Assembly (NCBI GenBank): GCA_023140035.1
Contig: JAGLML010000028.1
Location: 1 to 11,046 of the forward strand
DNA length: 11,046 nucleotides
Origin: Thermoplasmatales archaeon
Lineage (GTDB): Archaea; Thermoplasmatota; E2; DHVEG-1
Direction of reading: 5' to 3'
Shown: piece after piece, positions 1 through 7,234 of the stretch
How the letters are laid out: the number at the start of each line of letters is the position of its first letter
Position numbering within the stretch: the stretch's first letter is position 1
The notes under the pieces: model-generated
Database searches by the model: none
What the model was told of the DNA's origin: nothing
The model's input: the letters and a program-made list of their open reading frames with translations, nothing else
Program-made: the position numbers and the translations under genes

Positions 1-983
1 ACTGAAGGATGTGACCAAATACCGCCGTCTATTTGATACTTCCAAATGTATCCACCCGTTTCTACATTTAAACAATGCAACCCGCCATCAGTATCGCCTT
101 CACTTGAACCGATATAAACATAACCATAGGCAAGTGCCGGGGAAGAATGCACCTCCCCAAGTGTATCATAACTCCATATAAAACTACCATCTTCTGCGTT
201 TAAACAATATACGTTATTATCATTTGATCCAAAAATAACTTTTCCATTAAAAACAGTTGGAGATGACCATATTCCGCTGCTTGTAGTATAAGACCAAGCA
301 AGATCTCCATCAGTACTATCCAAACAAAAAAGAACCCCATCAAGTGAACCAAAGTATACCTTTTGATCAGACACAACTGGGGAGGACCAAATAACGTTTC
401 CTGTTGGATAACTCCAAATAAGGCCTCCATCGTCAGCGTTTAAACAATAAAGTGCGCCATCACTGGAACCAAAATAAACGTTACCATCTATAACTACGGG
501 AGATGATTCAACCATAAAAATGGTATCATAAATCCATATAAGACTACCATCAATGGCATCAAGACAATACATCTTAGAATCCTTTGAGCCGATGTAAACT
601 TTGCCATCTGCAACTGCAGGGGAAGATGTAATCTCGCCATATGTTGTATAGTTCCATAACATCTCTCCATTATTCATGTCGAAACAGTAAATCTTATTAT
701 CCCATGATCCAATGTACACTTTTCCATGTGAAACAGCAGGAGACGAAGAAATAAAAAAATCCGTTTGATATGACCACAGCACTTGATTAGTATCCGGTGC
801 AGTTGACGTTGAAAAACCCGTATGCTCTGAATCATGGCGAAACATTGACCACCAATCAATGTCAAGGGATCCACGAGGATTTACTCCATCAATTTTACTA
901 CCATTAATAGCCTCTCCAATTGGTAATAATACGGTAATAACAAGCAGCATACAAATTAAAATACATGCAGGTTTTTTGTACAT
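1..983 (-). CDS. Secreted PQQ-like beta-propeller repeat protein, C-terminus off the window
   Basis: The frame is open for 327 codons from ATG at 983-981 to the left edge, so the 3' end is missing. Residues 1-25 are a signal peptide (MYKKPACILICMLLVITVLL). Residues about 44-72 hold the lead-in WWSMFRHDSEHTGFSTS followed by APDTNQVLWSY, which I recognise from archaeal secreted propellers. From residue 80 come five repeats of exactly 40 residues and a sixth of 44, each of the form SSPxVxxGKVYxGSxDxxxYCLxAxDGxxxWxY. The xDGxxxW end resembles the tryptophan-docking motif of quinoprotein blades. No catalytic residues or cofactor site can be assigned. The likely place is outside the cell, as a binding or structural propeller. 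Each repeat keeps one Cys in (Y/F/H)C(L/F). The start is supported by AAGGGGA, 9 to 15 bases upstream. It is divergent from the gene at 1139. The fold is fairly certain; the role is unknown. Confidence 0.9.
   Translation of the reverse strand, partial: MYKKPACILICMLLVITVLLPIGEAINGSKIDGVNPRGSLDIDWWSMFRHDSEHTGFSTSTAPDTNQVLWSYQTDFFISSSPAVSHGKVYIGSWDNKIYCFDMNNGEMLWNYTTYGEITSSPAVADGKVYIGSKDSKMYCLDAIDGSLIWIYDTIFMVESSPVVIDGNVYFGSSDGALYCLNADDGGLIWSYPTGNVIWSSPVVSDQKVYFGSLDGVLFCLDSTDGDLAWSYTTSSGIWSSPTVFNGKVIFGSNDNNVYCLNAEDGSFIWSYDTLGEVHSSPALAYGYVYIGSSEGDTDGGLHCLNVETGGYIWKYQIDGGIWSHPS
15..746 (-). repeat. Six tandem propeller-blade repeats with a 120-base period
   Basis: The coding repeats begin at residue 80 of the propeller gene and run to residue 323. 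Five units are exactly 120 bases, and the last is 132 bases because of a four-residue insertion (SSEGDTDGGLHC in place of SSDGxLYC). The units are diverged at the DNA level but keep the codons for SSP, GS, C and W in register. A seventh unit appears to start (SHPS) at the window edge. Confidence 0.88.
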
Positions 984-991
984 TTTATTAA

Positions 992-998
992 TCCCCTT
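992..998 (-). promoter_or_regulatory. Shine-Dalgarno-like site for the propeller gene
   Basis: The minus strand reads AAGGGGA followed by TTAATAAA and ATG. The purine run and spacing fit archaeal ribosome binding and support the start at 983. A weak A/T-rich element on the minus strand at 1021-1030 (CTAAATAG) lies about 25 bases before a plausible transcript start near 1000, but it is a poor TATA match. Confidence 0.5.
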
Positions 999-1094
999 AT
1001 ATAATACTAATATGCATCGTCTATTTAGATTTTATCCTGGAATTAATGGTAAATAATGAGTTATTATCTTAGATGGGTAAAACAACAGGTAAAC

Positions 1095-1102
1095 AAATAT
1101 AT
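1095..1102 (+). promoter_or_regulatory. Putative TATA box for the surface-protein trio
   Basis: AAATATAT is preceded by TAAAC, which could act as a BRE-like element. A start of transcription about 25 bases downstream would fall near 1122-1126, just before the GAGGGGG ribosome-binding site. This placement argues that translation starts at 1139 and not at the in-frame ATG at 1073. It is a sequence match only. Confidence 0.45.
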
Positions 1103-1124
1103 CAGTTCTGCATTATTAATATGA

Positions 1125-1132
1125 AGAGGGGG
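1125..1132 (+). promoter_or_regulatory. Ribosome-binding site that decides the beta-helix start
   Basis: AGAGGGGG lies 6 bases before the ATG at 1139. The two upstream in-frame ATGs (1073 and 1121) have no comparable site. Starting at 1139 also puts a normal short signal peptide at the N-terminus. Confidence 0.65.
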
Positions 1133-1138
1133 AAATTC

Positions 1139-2554
1139 ATGGAAGGAAATATCCTCATCAATAAAGGAGTAGTAGTTGCTGTTATTCTCTTATTCATCAG
1201 CGTGAGTGTTATTCCATCAAGTGGAACTAACGTAGTCGAAAAGTCATCTATCCTGTCTTTTGATGGTAATATGTTATATGTCGGTGGGAGTGGACCAGGT
1301 AACTACAGTAGTATTCAGAATGCGATAGATGATGCAAGTAAGGGGGATACAGTTTTTGTATATGATGATTCATCACCCTATTGCGAGAATATTATAATCG
1401 ACAAAGAAATCAATGTCGTTGGTCAAAATAAAGAAACAACGGTTATCAATAGTAGTTATGAAAATTATGTGGTAGAGATTAATGCAAAAGGTGTAACTCT
1501 CTCAGATTTCACTATTCAAAATGGAAAATATTGGAGTAGTATACAAATTTGGTCAGATTGGTGCATAATTTCTAACAATATTATAAAATACAATGATGGT
1601 CGTGGCATAACTTTTCAACATACTTTGAATTATTGTATTATTCAAGACAATATAATAATAAACAATAACGGAACTGGTATTTTATTTTTAGCTGGCAATA
1701 ATTTTCAAGTACAAAATAATACGATTAGAAACAACAACGGTGAAGGAATCTCACTAAATGGATGTCATAAGAATAATATCATTGATAACAATATTATTAA
1801 TAATAATGGACAAGGGTTGATATTAGCTGATTGTACTTATACGATTATTGAAGGTAACAATATTTGTAATAATACAAAGAACGGTATTGATGTTTATCAC
1901 TCACAATATGGTAACTATTCTCATAACAATTCTATTGATAATAATTATGTTTGTCATAATGACTGGAACGGTATAGAAATAAGAGCACAAAGTAGAGATA
2001 ACATTATATCTAATAACTCAGTTATTAAGAATATAGATTTTGGAATTGATATCACATATTATTCTAATAGAAATATCGTAACTGATAATTATTTCTCAGA
2101 AAATGAATATGGAATAGTGATAAACCTTTATTCTCGTGATAATATCATAAAAAGAAACATATTAGAGAATAATTTTGGTGGTATTGAAATTTATTCGTAT
2201 TGTGAAAATAATAATTTATCAAGAAACATATTTACTAGTAATCACCAGGGTTTAACACTTTCAGATAGATGTAATAACTCAACAATAATGAACAATTGTT
2301 TTAAATTCAATTATTATGGTTTTGTTATAGGTTTTTCTTCTTCTAATATAGTTACCAGGAATGATTTTATAAAAAATATAATAAAGGTACACTCGGTAGG
2401 TAGTCACAATTATTGGAAAGGAAATTTTTGGGGGAGACCTATGTTGTTTCCTAAACTGATATTTGGTCGAGATTGGTTATTTATTAATAAAATAGTATTT
2501 CTTGATGGTATTGACTGGCATCCAGCACAAGAACCATATGACATAGGAGTGTGA
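1139..2554 (+). CDS. Secreted right-handed parallel beta-helix (NosD/PbH1-like) protein
   Basis: The product is 471 residues from the ATG at 1139; an open frame extends 22 codons further upstream. Residues about 9-30 are a signal peptide (VVVAVILLFISVSVIP). Residues 47-85 carry the opening YVGGSGPGNYSSIQNAIDDA and GDTVFVYDDSSPYCENI, typical of archaeal beta-helix surface proteins. Roughly residues 110-420 are about a dozen Asn-rich turns of about 24 residues, of the form NNIIxNNxxGIxL. The last 48 residues hold NYWKGNFWGRPMLFPK and DWHPAQEPYDI, a C-terminal cap I recognise from this group. Such proteins usually bind or process polysaccharides, but no lyase catalytic residues can be assigned. 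Many N-x-S/T sequons could be glycosylated. It is the first gene of a tight trio, with one base separating it from the next. Confidence 0.9.
   Translation: MEGNILINKGVVVAVILLFISVSVIPSSGTNVVEKSSILSFDGNMLYVGGSGPGNYSSIQNAIDDASKGDTVFVYDDSSPYCENIIIDKEINVVGQNKETTVINSSYENYVVEINAKGVTLSDFTIQNGKYWSSIQIWSDWCIISNNIIKYNDGRGITFQHTLNYCIIQDNIIINNNGTGILFLAGNNFQVQNNTIRNNNGEGISLNGCHKNNIIDNNIINNNGQGLILADCTYTIIEGNNICNNTKNGIDVYHSQYGNYSHNNSIDNNYVCHNDWNGIEIRAQSRDNIISNNSVIKNIDFGIDITYYSNRNIVTDNYFSENEYGIVINLYSRDNIIKRNILENNFGGIEIYSYCENNNLSRNIFTSNHQGLTLSDRCNNSTIMNNCFKFNYYGFVIGFSSSNIVTRNDFIKNIIKVHSVGSHNYWKGNFWGRPMLFPKLIFGRDWLFINKIVFLDGIDWHPAQEPYDIGV
2546..2554 (+). promoter_or_regulatory. Ribosome-binding site inside the beta-helix stop region
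   Basis: GGAGTGTGA overlaps the last codons and TGA of the beta-helix gene; its GGAG core is 6 bases from the next ATG at 2556. The arrangement suggests coupled translation of the first two trio genes. Confidence 0.6.
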
Positions 2555-2555
2555 A

Positions 2556-3494
2556 ATGAAGAAACTACTCGTTGTTGGAGTGATAGTTCTTTTCCTTGGA
2601 CTTGCTATTGCACCATCTATTTCATCTGAATCATCTGCAGTTCTTAGTAAACTACCTTTAGATGAGGAAGAAATCTATTATTACAACCCACAAACACTTA
2701 CCCATACTCTTGGATTATGCGAACCCTGGCAGTCAGCAATTAGATTAACACCTGATGAATTATCTCCATACCAAGACTGGAATCTCACCAAGATAACAGT
2801 TAAAACTAGTATTGACCATGGACAGACTGAAATCTGGGCAGACCTCATCATATATGCACAGGGTTCAGCATCAACACCAGGTTCTATAATATATCAAGAT
2901 AATGGACTCTACTTTAATTCAACTGGATTTCAAATAACACACTTAAAAGAACCTATCTCTCTTAATGACCATTCAGAACTCTGGATTTCCTTTGATTGGA
3001 AACAAAAAACAAATGGAAGCCATCCAGGTATTATATTTTGCGATGATGGTCCTTCAACTCCATTAAAAGGATGTTGGCTTAGCTATAACCATAGTTCTGC
3101 ATGGAATGAGCTATCAGATTATGGCCTTGATTACAATTGGGCCATAGGTGCAATTTTAGAAGGTGTTGGTAAAGCAGAACTCTCAATTACAAATATAATA
3201 GGATTAACTGAGGTAATTGCAGAGATAAAGAATATTGGAGAATATCCAGCATATAACATAGAGAATACTATGATTGTAAATGGTGGAATACTAGGAAGGA
3301 TACATAGGATAACCAGTAACTCAATAATAGAACTCGCTCCAGATGAAACAGTACATATAAACTCAGATTTAATCTTTGGACTTGGTCTAATTGATGTTAG
3401 AGTTACATCAAATTCTAGTAATGCATATGAAGTTTCCACATCAAAATCAGGTCTTATATTTGGACCATTTGTGTTTATTTTCAATTTAATATGA
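2556..3494 (+). CDS. Secreted protein with a lectin-like N-terminal and CARDB-like C-terminal domain
   Basis: The product is 312 residues. Residues 1-25 are a signal peptide (MKKLLVVGVIVLFLGLAIAP). Residues about 40-204 form one beta-rich domain with YYYNPQTLTHTLGL, LTPDELSPYQDWNLTKI, ADLIIYAQGSASTPGSIIYQ and LDYNWAIGAILEG. I have seen this pattern in archaeal and bacterial secreted proteins, often beside proteases or adhesins, where it resembles a carbohydrate-binding jelly roll. Residues about 206-312 resemble a CARDB/Ig-like domain (AELSITNIIG, AEIKNIGEYPAYNIENTM, GGILGRI, SDLIFGLGLIDV, GLIFGPFVFIF). There is no enzyme motif and no clear membrane anchor. It is coupled to the beta-helix gene and followed after 9 bases by the third trio gene. 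A role in surface binding is inference. Confidence 0.85.
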   Translation: MKKLLVVGVIVLFLGLAIAPSISSESSAVLSKLPLDEEEIYYYNPQTLTHTLGLCEPWQSAIRLTPDELSPYQDWNLTKITVKTSIDHGQTEIWADLIIYAQGSASTPGSIIYQDNGLYFNSTGFQITHLKEPISLNDHSELWISFDWKQKTNGSHPGIIFCDDGPSTPLKGCWLSYNHSSAWNELSDYGLDYNWAIGAILEGVGKAELSITNIIGLTEVIAEIKNIGEYPAYNIENTMIVNGGILGRIHRITSNSIIELAPDETVHINSDLIFGLGLIDVRVTSNSSNAYEVSTSKSGLIFGPFVFIFNLI

Positions 3495-3498
3495 GGGA
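3493..3498 (+). promoter_or_regulatory. Ribosome-binding site for the third trio gene
   Basis: GAGGGA overlaps the TGA stop of the second trio gene and lies 5 bases from the ATG at 3504. This again suggests translational coupling. Confidence 0.5.
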
Positions 3499-3503
3499 AT
3501 GAT

Positions 3504-4079
3504 ATGAATAAGAAAATCCTAATAGGTAGTATCATAGCAGTTGTAATACTTGTTCTGGTGTCGTTTACAGGTGTGGTAGGGTATCAAACCACTAAATCTT
3601 CTACTATTGCCAGAGCATCGCCATTGTTTAGGGTAAGAAACAAGACCGATGAAATATCAGCTAATTATATTGGTAAAGAGGAAGAAACTAATTTATATTT
3701 CCCTAAAAGAAATAGTGAAACAGAATCTTTTGATAAGGTAATCAATATTATCAAAAGAATGGATGACAAATCATTTGATAGATTTGTAAAAATAGTTATA
3801 GCAAATATTAATCAGAATAATAAGATAAACGATGTTGATGTAAGTGACGAAGAAATAGCCATTATACTATCTCAATTAAGAGTCGATTCAGAGGTAGTTA
3901 AAAAGACCTACATGTTGGTTAAAGACAATGATTTAGAAATTGTTACTATCCAGTTTGAACTACCTTCTTGTTGGATTTTGTGGTTATTTACTTTTGTTGG
4001 CCTCATTATTGCACAGAGTATTATGCTTCCTTTACGAATTATATGTGCGGTTATTCCAGCATTACCAACATTTTTTTAA
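3504..4079 (+). CDS. Small exported or membrane protein of unknown function, hydrophobic at both ends
   Basis: The product is 191 residues. Residues 5-26 are strongly hydrophobic (ILIGSIIAVVILVLVSFTGV) and act as signal or anchor. A short segment with ARASPLFRVRNK follows at 37-47, then a charged middle (about 48-150) that looks helical, including KVINIIKRMDDKSFDRFVKI and SDEEIAIILSQL. Residues 156-191 are hydrophobic (WILWLFTFVGLIIAQ and LRIICAVIPALPTFF) and look like one or two membrane segments ending at the very C-terminus. I do not recognise a named domain. The N-terminal part up to ASPLF resembles uncharacterised archaeal proteins I have seen. As last gene of the trio, it could anchor or help export the two secreted partners, but that is inference. 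A frame running 3968-4405 overlaps it and is not a gene. Confidence 0.82.
   Translation: MNKKILIGSIIAVVILVLVSFTGVVGYQTTKSSTIARASPLFRVRNKTDEISANYIGKEEETNLYFPKRNSETESFDKVINIIKRMDDKSFDRFVKIVIANINQNNKINDVDVSDEEIAIILSQLRVDSEVVKKTYMLVKDNDLEIVTIQFELPSCWILWLFTFVGLIIAQSIMLPLRIICAVIPALPTFF
4071..4077 (+). terminator. T-run at the trio stop codon, possible terminator
   Basis: Seven T residues run into the TAA stop of the third trio gene. Archaeal RNA polymerase often ends transcription at such runs. Further T-rich patches follow at 4087-4105. No hairpin is required in archaea. Confidence 0.35.
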
Positions 4080-4198
4080 TATACATTTTAGATTTTTCAT
4101 TCTTCCATCATTACTATTATTTAATCCACAGCCTCAATAAATCTTTTATCCATGTTTCTTCAGACTATTATACTGATAAGAAAATTGATAAAATAATA

Positions 4199-4242
4199 GA
4201 GAGAGAAGGGGAGAAGAAATGTATAGGGAGGTTTTCTCTCTC
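4199..4242. terminator. Inverted repeat between convergent genes, possible shared terminator or RNA stem
   Basis: GAGAGAGAA at 4199-4207 pairs perfectly with TTCTCTCTC at 4234-4242 across a 26-base, purine-rich loop. A shorter alternative stem (GTTTT 4231-4235 with AAAAC 4243-4247) overlaps the right arm. It lies in the 182-base gap between the trio stop (4079) and the converging propeller stop (4262). No long T-run follows on the plus strand, so it is not a textbook terminator. The gap holds nothing else I can identify. Confidence 0.4.
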
Positions 4243-4261
4243 AAAACTATTCTATAACAGT

Positions 4262-6211
4262 TTACACAAGTTTTATACTATTGATTTCACTGAGTGTCCC
4301 AAGATTATTCATCTTAATCATGCTATTAGAAATTGTGTAGAGAACATCGTCAATGTAGAGAGAGCGAGAGATGGAAGAAGAACCCCAATATCCGTAATAA
4401 CCTGATTTAAGAATATCCTCGTCATCTAGATGAGTTATTCGTCCCTTGTACTCAAAGCCATTTTCAAGGTTTAACTGATATACAAACGCTCCCTGAAAGG
4501 TAAATTCACCATACATACTACCAGTGTAGTCATCATATTGCTCTTTGATTTCATCACTGATCTCAAAAAAGTTTACAGGGATAACTAATAATTCTTTTTC
4601 TCTGTCAAATAAAAAAGCTTTATGGTCATAAAGAGCTGGACTATCTGTTCCACGATCCCCTATGATTATCTTTGCAACCTCTTTTGGGTTCTCGAAATCA
4701 CTAACATCAAACAATGCAATCTTGAGCCCTTGATACCAGGCAAAATCTAAGTTACGGGATTCTTTTAAAGAATCCAGTGCTTCGACGGTGTCCTTTCCAA
4801 TACCAATGATATGATTCTCATCGTAAGGGTGCAGATAGTCAGAATACCCGGGTATTTTCAGTTTACCAAGGATTTTTGGATTGTACGGATCTGATAAATC
4901 GAGTGTAAAGAACGGATCAATTTTCTTAAAGGTTACAAGATATGCTTTTCCGCCCATGAATCTTGCTGAATAGATTTGTTCACCAGGGGCGATTTCTTCT
5001 ATTTCAGATACACGGTTCAAATCCCCATCGAGGATGTAGACATTGTTGCTGGATTTAACATCTTGGTCCCATACATTTCCAACTGTTGTCGCAATTCTGA
5101 AAAATCCATCATGCTCATCCATGGAGAATTGGTTCAAAACACGACCTGGGACTTCACCTTGAGCAGCATAAGAGATGTCTCCATCGTTTATTGAAATTTT
5201 ATGTAGTATTGTTTTTTCTTCTGTACTGCTATAAAAACTATTTATCAAAGGATAGACGTAATCGTATCTTGTATATGCTAAGAAAATATTATTTTTTGAT
5301 ACATACATAGACTGAGAACTGCCAAGAAGGAAGCTTTTTTGATTTACTTCATCATCATATATGTTAATCGATATGACATGAGTCATAGTATCCAGTCTAT
5401 CAGGTATATCCACATAGTAAATCTGGTCGGCGGGTATTTTTCTTGAAACATCATTAATTGTTATCTCAGGTATGTTAATGGTTTCATTACCCTCACGAAC
5501 ACTGTAAATATTATAAGAATACTCAGTAGCGATAATATAGATGTAATCGCCAATCATCCGGGAATCAAAGTATCCCCCATCTACTTCCACATCTTTTACG
5601 ATTTCAGGGTTTTCTCTATCAGTTATATCGTATATTTTAATCACTGTAGTTGATATTCCGCCCCACCAACAATATTCAGGTGTATCATAGTCTAATGGAT
5701 ATTTATATGAGGTACCAAAAACAATGAGTCGATCTTTGGTGATGAAAATATTGCTGAGATATACATCGCTCTCCAACGAGATTTCAGATAAAATAATAGC
5801 TTTCTCTGCAGGATAAGCCTTTACAATAAATATCTTCTGATCTGCTACAACATACAGATAAGTTCCATCTGTTTTTATAATATCTGGTTCATCCACACCT
5901 TCTACTTGAATATTTGTATTTGAGAAATCAACAGAAGTCCCACCGACACCATTATTATCTACAGCTTCGGCTCTTCCAGATTTTGAAAACTCCATTGCAG
6001 GGGCATCCCCACAAAGCCACCCATAACCAGTATAGTTTTCATAATTACTATTGAGAAAATCAATGAGTTCGTCATAGGACGAAAAGGTTTGAATTTCATA
6101 TGTATATGTTCCTCGGCCCAGTGGCGATAGTGAAAATGCAGTTACTAGACTCGCGCATACCAACATGCCTAATATCAATATTCCTTTTATTTGAACATTT
6201 TTCAGGTCCAT
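4262..6211 (-). CDS. Secreted Beta_propel-family protein (archaeal beta-propeller domain)
   Basis: The product is 649 residues, about full length for this family. Residues 8-30 are a signal peptide (IKGILILGMLVCASLVTAFS). The signature NTNIQVEGVDEPDIIKTDG is at about 98-116. Typical later blocks are FMGGKAYLVTFKKIDPFF (418-435), LDLSDPYNPKILGKLKIPGY (437-456), YLHPYDENHIIGIGKD (459-474), LFDVSDFENPKE (500-511), IGDRGTDSPALYDHKAFLFD (517-536), and RSLYIDDVLYTISNSMIKMN (616-635). The family is extracellular in archaea and some bacteria; its ligand and activity are not known to me. It is often found near secreted proteases, but none is visible here. It has its own TATA box and ends convergent with the trio. 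The family call is firm, the function open. Confidence 0.93.
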   Translation of the reverse strand: MDLKNVQIKGILILGMLVCASLVTAFSLSPLGRGTYTYEIQTFSSYDELIDFLNSNYENYTGYGWLCGDAPAMEFSKSGRAEAVDNNGVGGTSVDFSNTNIQVEGVDEPDIIKTDGTYLYVVADQKIFIVKAYPAEKAIILSEISLESDVYLSNIFITKDRLIVFGTSYKYPLDYDTPEYCWWGGISTTVIKIYDITDRENPEIVKDVEVDGGYFDSRMIGDYIYIIATEYSYNIYSVREGNETINIPEITINDVSRKIPADQIYYVDIPDRLDTMTHVISINIYDDEVNQKSFLLGSSQSMYVSKNNIFLAYTRYDYVYPLINSFYSSTEEKTILHKISINDGDISYAAQGEVPGRVLNQFSMDEHDGFFRIATTVGNVWDQDVKSSNNVYILDGDLNRVSEIEEIAPGEQIYSARFMGGKAYLVTFKKIDPFFTLDLSDPYNPKILGKLKIPGYSDYLHPYDENHIIGIGKDTVEALDSLKESRNLDFAWYQGLKIALFDVSDFENPKEVAKIIIGDRGTDSPALYDHKAFLFDREKELLVIPVNFFEISDEIKEQYDDYTGSMYGEFTFQGAFVYQLNLENGFEYKGRITHLDDEDILKSGYYGYWGSSSISRSLYIDDVLYTISNSMIKMNNLGTLSEINSIKLV

Positions 6212-6256
6212 ATTATCACATCATTTCCTATTTATCCAGAATTATATCCTCCAAAG

Positions 6257-6265
6257 TTTATATAC
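6257..6265 (-). promoter_or_regulatory. Putative TATA box of the Beta_propel gene
   Basis: The minus strand reads GTATATAAA, a strong archaeal TATA match. A transcript start about 25 bases on, near 6235, leaves a leader of about 24 bases before the ATG at 6211. The leader contains GATGTGAT, a weak Shine-Dalgarno match. Confidence 0.6.
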
Positions 6266-6345
6266 TGTAGGAAAACGTTCGGAAAAAACCAAATAAACTT
6301 ACAAGAAAGACGAGGTTACTATTCAACAGTTGGAAAGAAATTTTT

Positions 6346-6352
6346 AAAAAAA
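6346..6352 (-). terminator. T7 terminator after the Ig/CarboxypepD-like gene
   Basis: On the minus strand, seven T residues start 25 bases after the TAA at 6377, in the context TAACCTATTTTTTT. The same context ends the SDH gene. It separates this gene from the Beta_propel promoter. Confidence 0.6.
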
Positions 6353-6376
6353 TAGGTTAATTTGAGCAATAATGCT

Positions 6377-7111
6377 TTAGGCTATTTCTAGTTCGAAATT
6401 TAAATACTCGTTATCATCTAGGAAGACTCTTATATCACTTTGTTGTGTAACAAATCTGTTTTTCTCTAGGGTTAGCAAATAACGTCCTGGTGGAAGTCGT
6501 AAGACAAAACATCCTCTGTTGATCAGTGGAATTCTTTTGGTAAATGTAAATCTTTCAAATGATCCTGATTGAACAGTAATTTTTACTCCAGGTATGCTTA
6601 GATTAAACAGTCCACCAATAACCTGTCCTTTGATGGTACCAAACTTAGTTTGTGGAAAGAAATTAAATATAAATACACTATCAGAATCTTCTGCTCTATT
6701 GTCGTTGTTATCGTATGCCTCTACTTTAACAGTGTGTCCTAAAAATATTCTTTCATTCCAAGTCCATTTATAAGGGGGGACGTATGCAGTATCTCTCAAT
6801 TGCCCATCAATGTAGAAGTTCACCATTTTTATTCCAGATTCATTATCTGAAACTTCGGCTATAACATCGATACCTCCAATCAGGGTAGGTGTGGAAAGTC
6901 CCATTATCGCCCTGTTGTTTATATACAACTCTTTGTCAGGTTTTATGAGCTTTACAATAGGAGGCGTTGTGTCATTTCCGTTAGAAAATCCTGTAACCTC
7001 ACTGTATTCCATATTAGAAGATACATTTTTAGATGATATTGGGTTAATGCCACTTATCAGTAACAAAGATATTATTCCAATTATTACTATCTTTACAGCA
7101 TTATTTTTCAT
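6377..7111 (-). CDS. Secreted Ig-like plus carboxypeptidase-regulatory-like domain protein
   Basis: The product is 244 residues. Residues 6-22 are hydrophobic (VKIVIIGIISLLLISGI), a signal peptide or anchor. Residues about 48-150 look like a bacterial-type Ig domain: DTTPPIVKLIKPDKELYI at the entry, GGIDVIAEVSDNESGI, VNFYIDGQ, and VKVEAYDNNDNRAEDS near the end. Residues 156-244 resemble a carboxypeptidase regulatory-like fold: FGTIKGQVIGG, IPGVKITVQSG, FVLRLPPGRYLLTLEK. Neither domain carries catalytic residues, so it is probably an adhesive or display protein. It has its own upstream TATA box and downstream T-run, making it a single transcription unit between SDH and Beta_propel. Domain names rest on pattern recognition and are moderately secure. 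Confidence 0.82.
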   Translation of the reverse strand: MKNNAVKIVIIGIISLLLISGINPISSKNVSSNMEYSEVTGFSNGNDTTPPIVKLIKPDKELYINNRAIMGLSTPTLIGGIDVIAEVSDNESGIKMVNFYIDGQLRDTAYVPPYKWTWNERIFLGHTVKVEAYDNNDNRAEDSDSVFIFNFFPQTKFGTIKGQVIGGLFNLSIPGVKITVQSGSFERFTFTKRIPLINRGCFVLRLPPGRYLLTLEKNRFVTQQSDIRVFLDDNEYLNFELEIA

Positions 7112-7150
7112 AATTTAATACCTATTTTATTATATTTACTATTTTTAAAA

Positions 7151-7160
7151 TTATATAAAA
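7151..7160 (-). promoter_or_regulatory. Putative TATA box of the Ig/CarboxypepD-like gene
   Basis: The minus strand reads TTTTATATAA, placing transcription start near 7130 and leaving a leader of about 20 bases. A second TATA-like run at 7211-7220 (CCTTATATAA) is farther from the start and less likely. Confidence 0.5.
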
Positions 7161-7224
7161 CTTATTATACAGTTGTTATCTAAAACTGGACTAAATAGCA
7201 AAGATTTTGTTTATATAAGGAACT

Positions 7225-7230
7225 AAAAAA
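7225..7230 (-). terminator. T6 terminator directly after SDH
   Basis: Six T residues begin 4 bases after the SDH stop on the minus strand. The stop codon is part of the sequence TAACCTATTTTTT, also found after the gene at 6377-7111. It probably ends the LKR/SDH transcript. Confidence 0.55.
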
Positions 7231-7234
7231 TAGG

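Noticed and set aside
15..746. CRISPR-like or mobile repeat array
   Set aside because: The 120-base units are coding, diverged, and lack short identical repeats with unique spacers.
200..874. Short minus-strand open frames (200-430 and 674-874)
   Set aside because: They are out of frame with the continuous propeller frame, which has a signal peptide and six regular repeats through the same bases.
859..1056. Plus-strand open frame of 65 codons
   Set aside because: It lies opposite the propeller N-terminus and upstream region and has no ribosome-binding site or recognisable product.
1073..1138. 22-codon N-terminal extension of the beta-helix gene
   Set aside because: The extension contains the likely TATA box, and the better ribosome-binding site and signal peptide start belong to the ATG at 1139.
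3131..3535. Minus-strand 134-codon open frame
   Set aside because: It is antisense to the second trio gene, which has a signal peptide and recognisable domains in the coding frame.
4219..4257. 12-codon open frame after a purine-rich stretch resembling a ribosome-binding site
   Set aside because: It lies inside the inverted repeat, is too short to judge, and has no downstream gene on its strand that it could regulate.
3940..4405. Two plus-strand open frames overlapping the end of the trio and the convergent gap
   Set aside because: They overlap the third trio gene in another frame, and one runs into the end of the Beta_propel gene antisense. Composition is low-complexity and no domain is visible.
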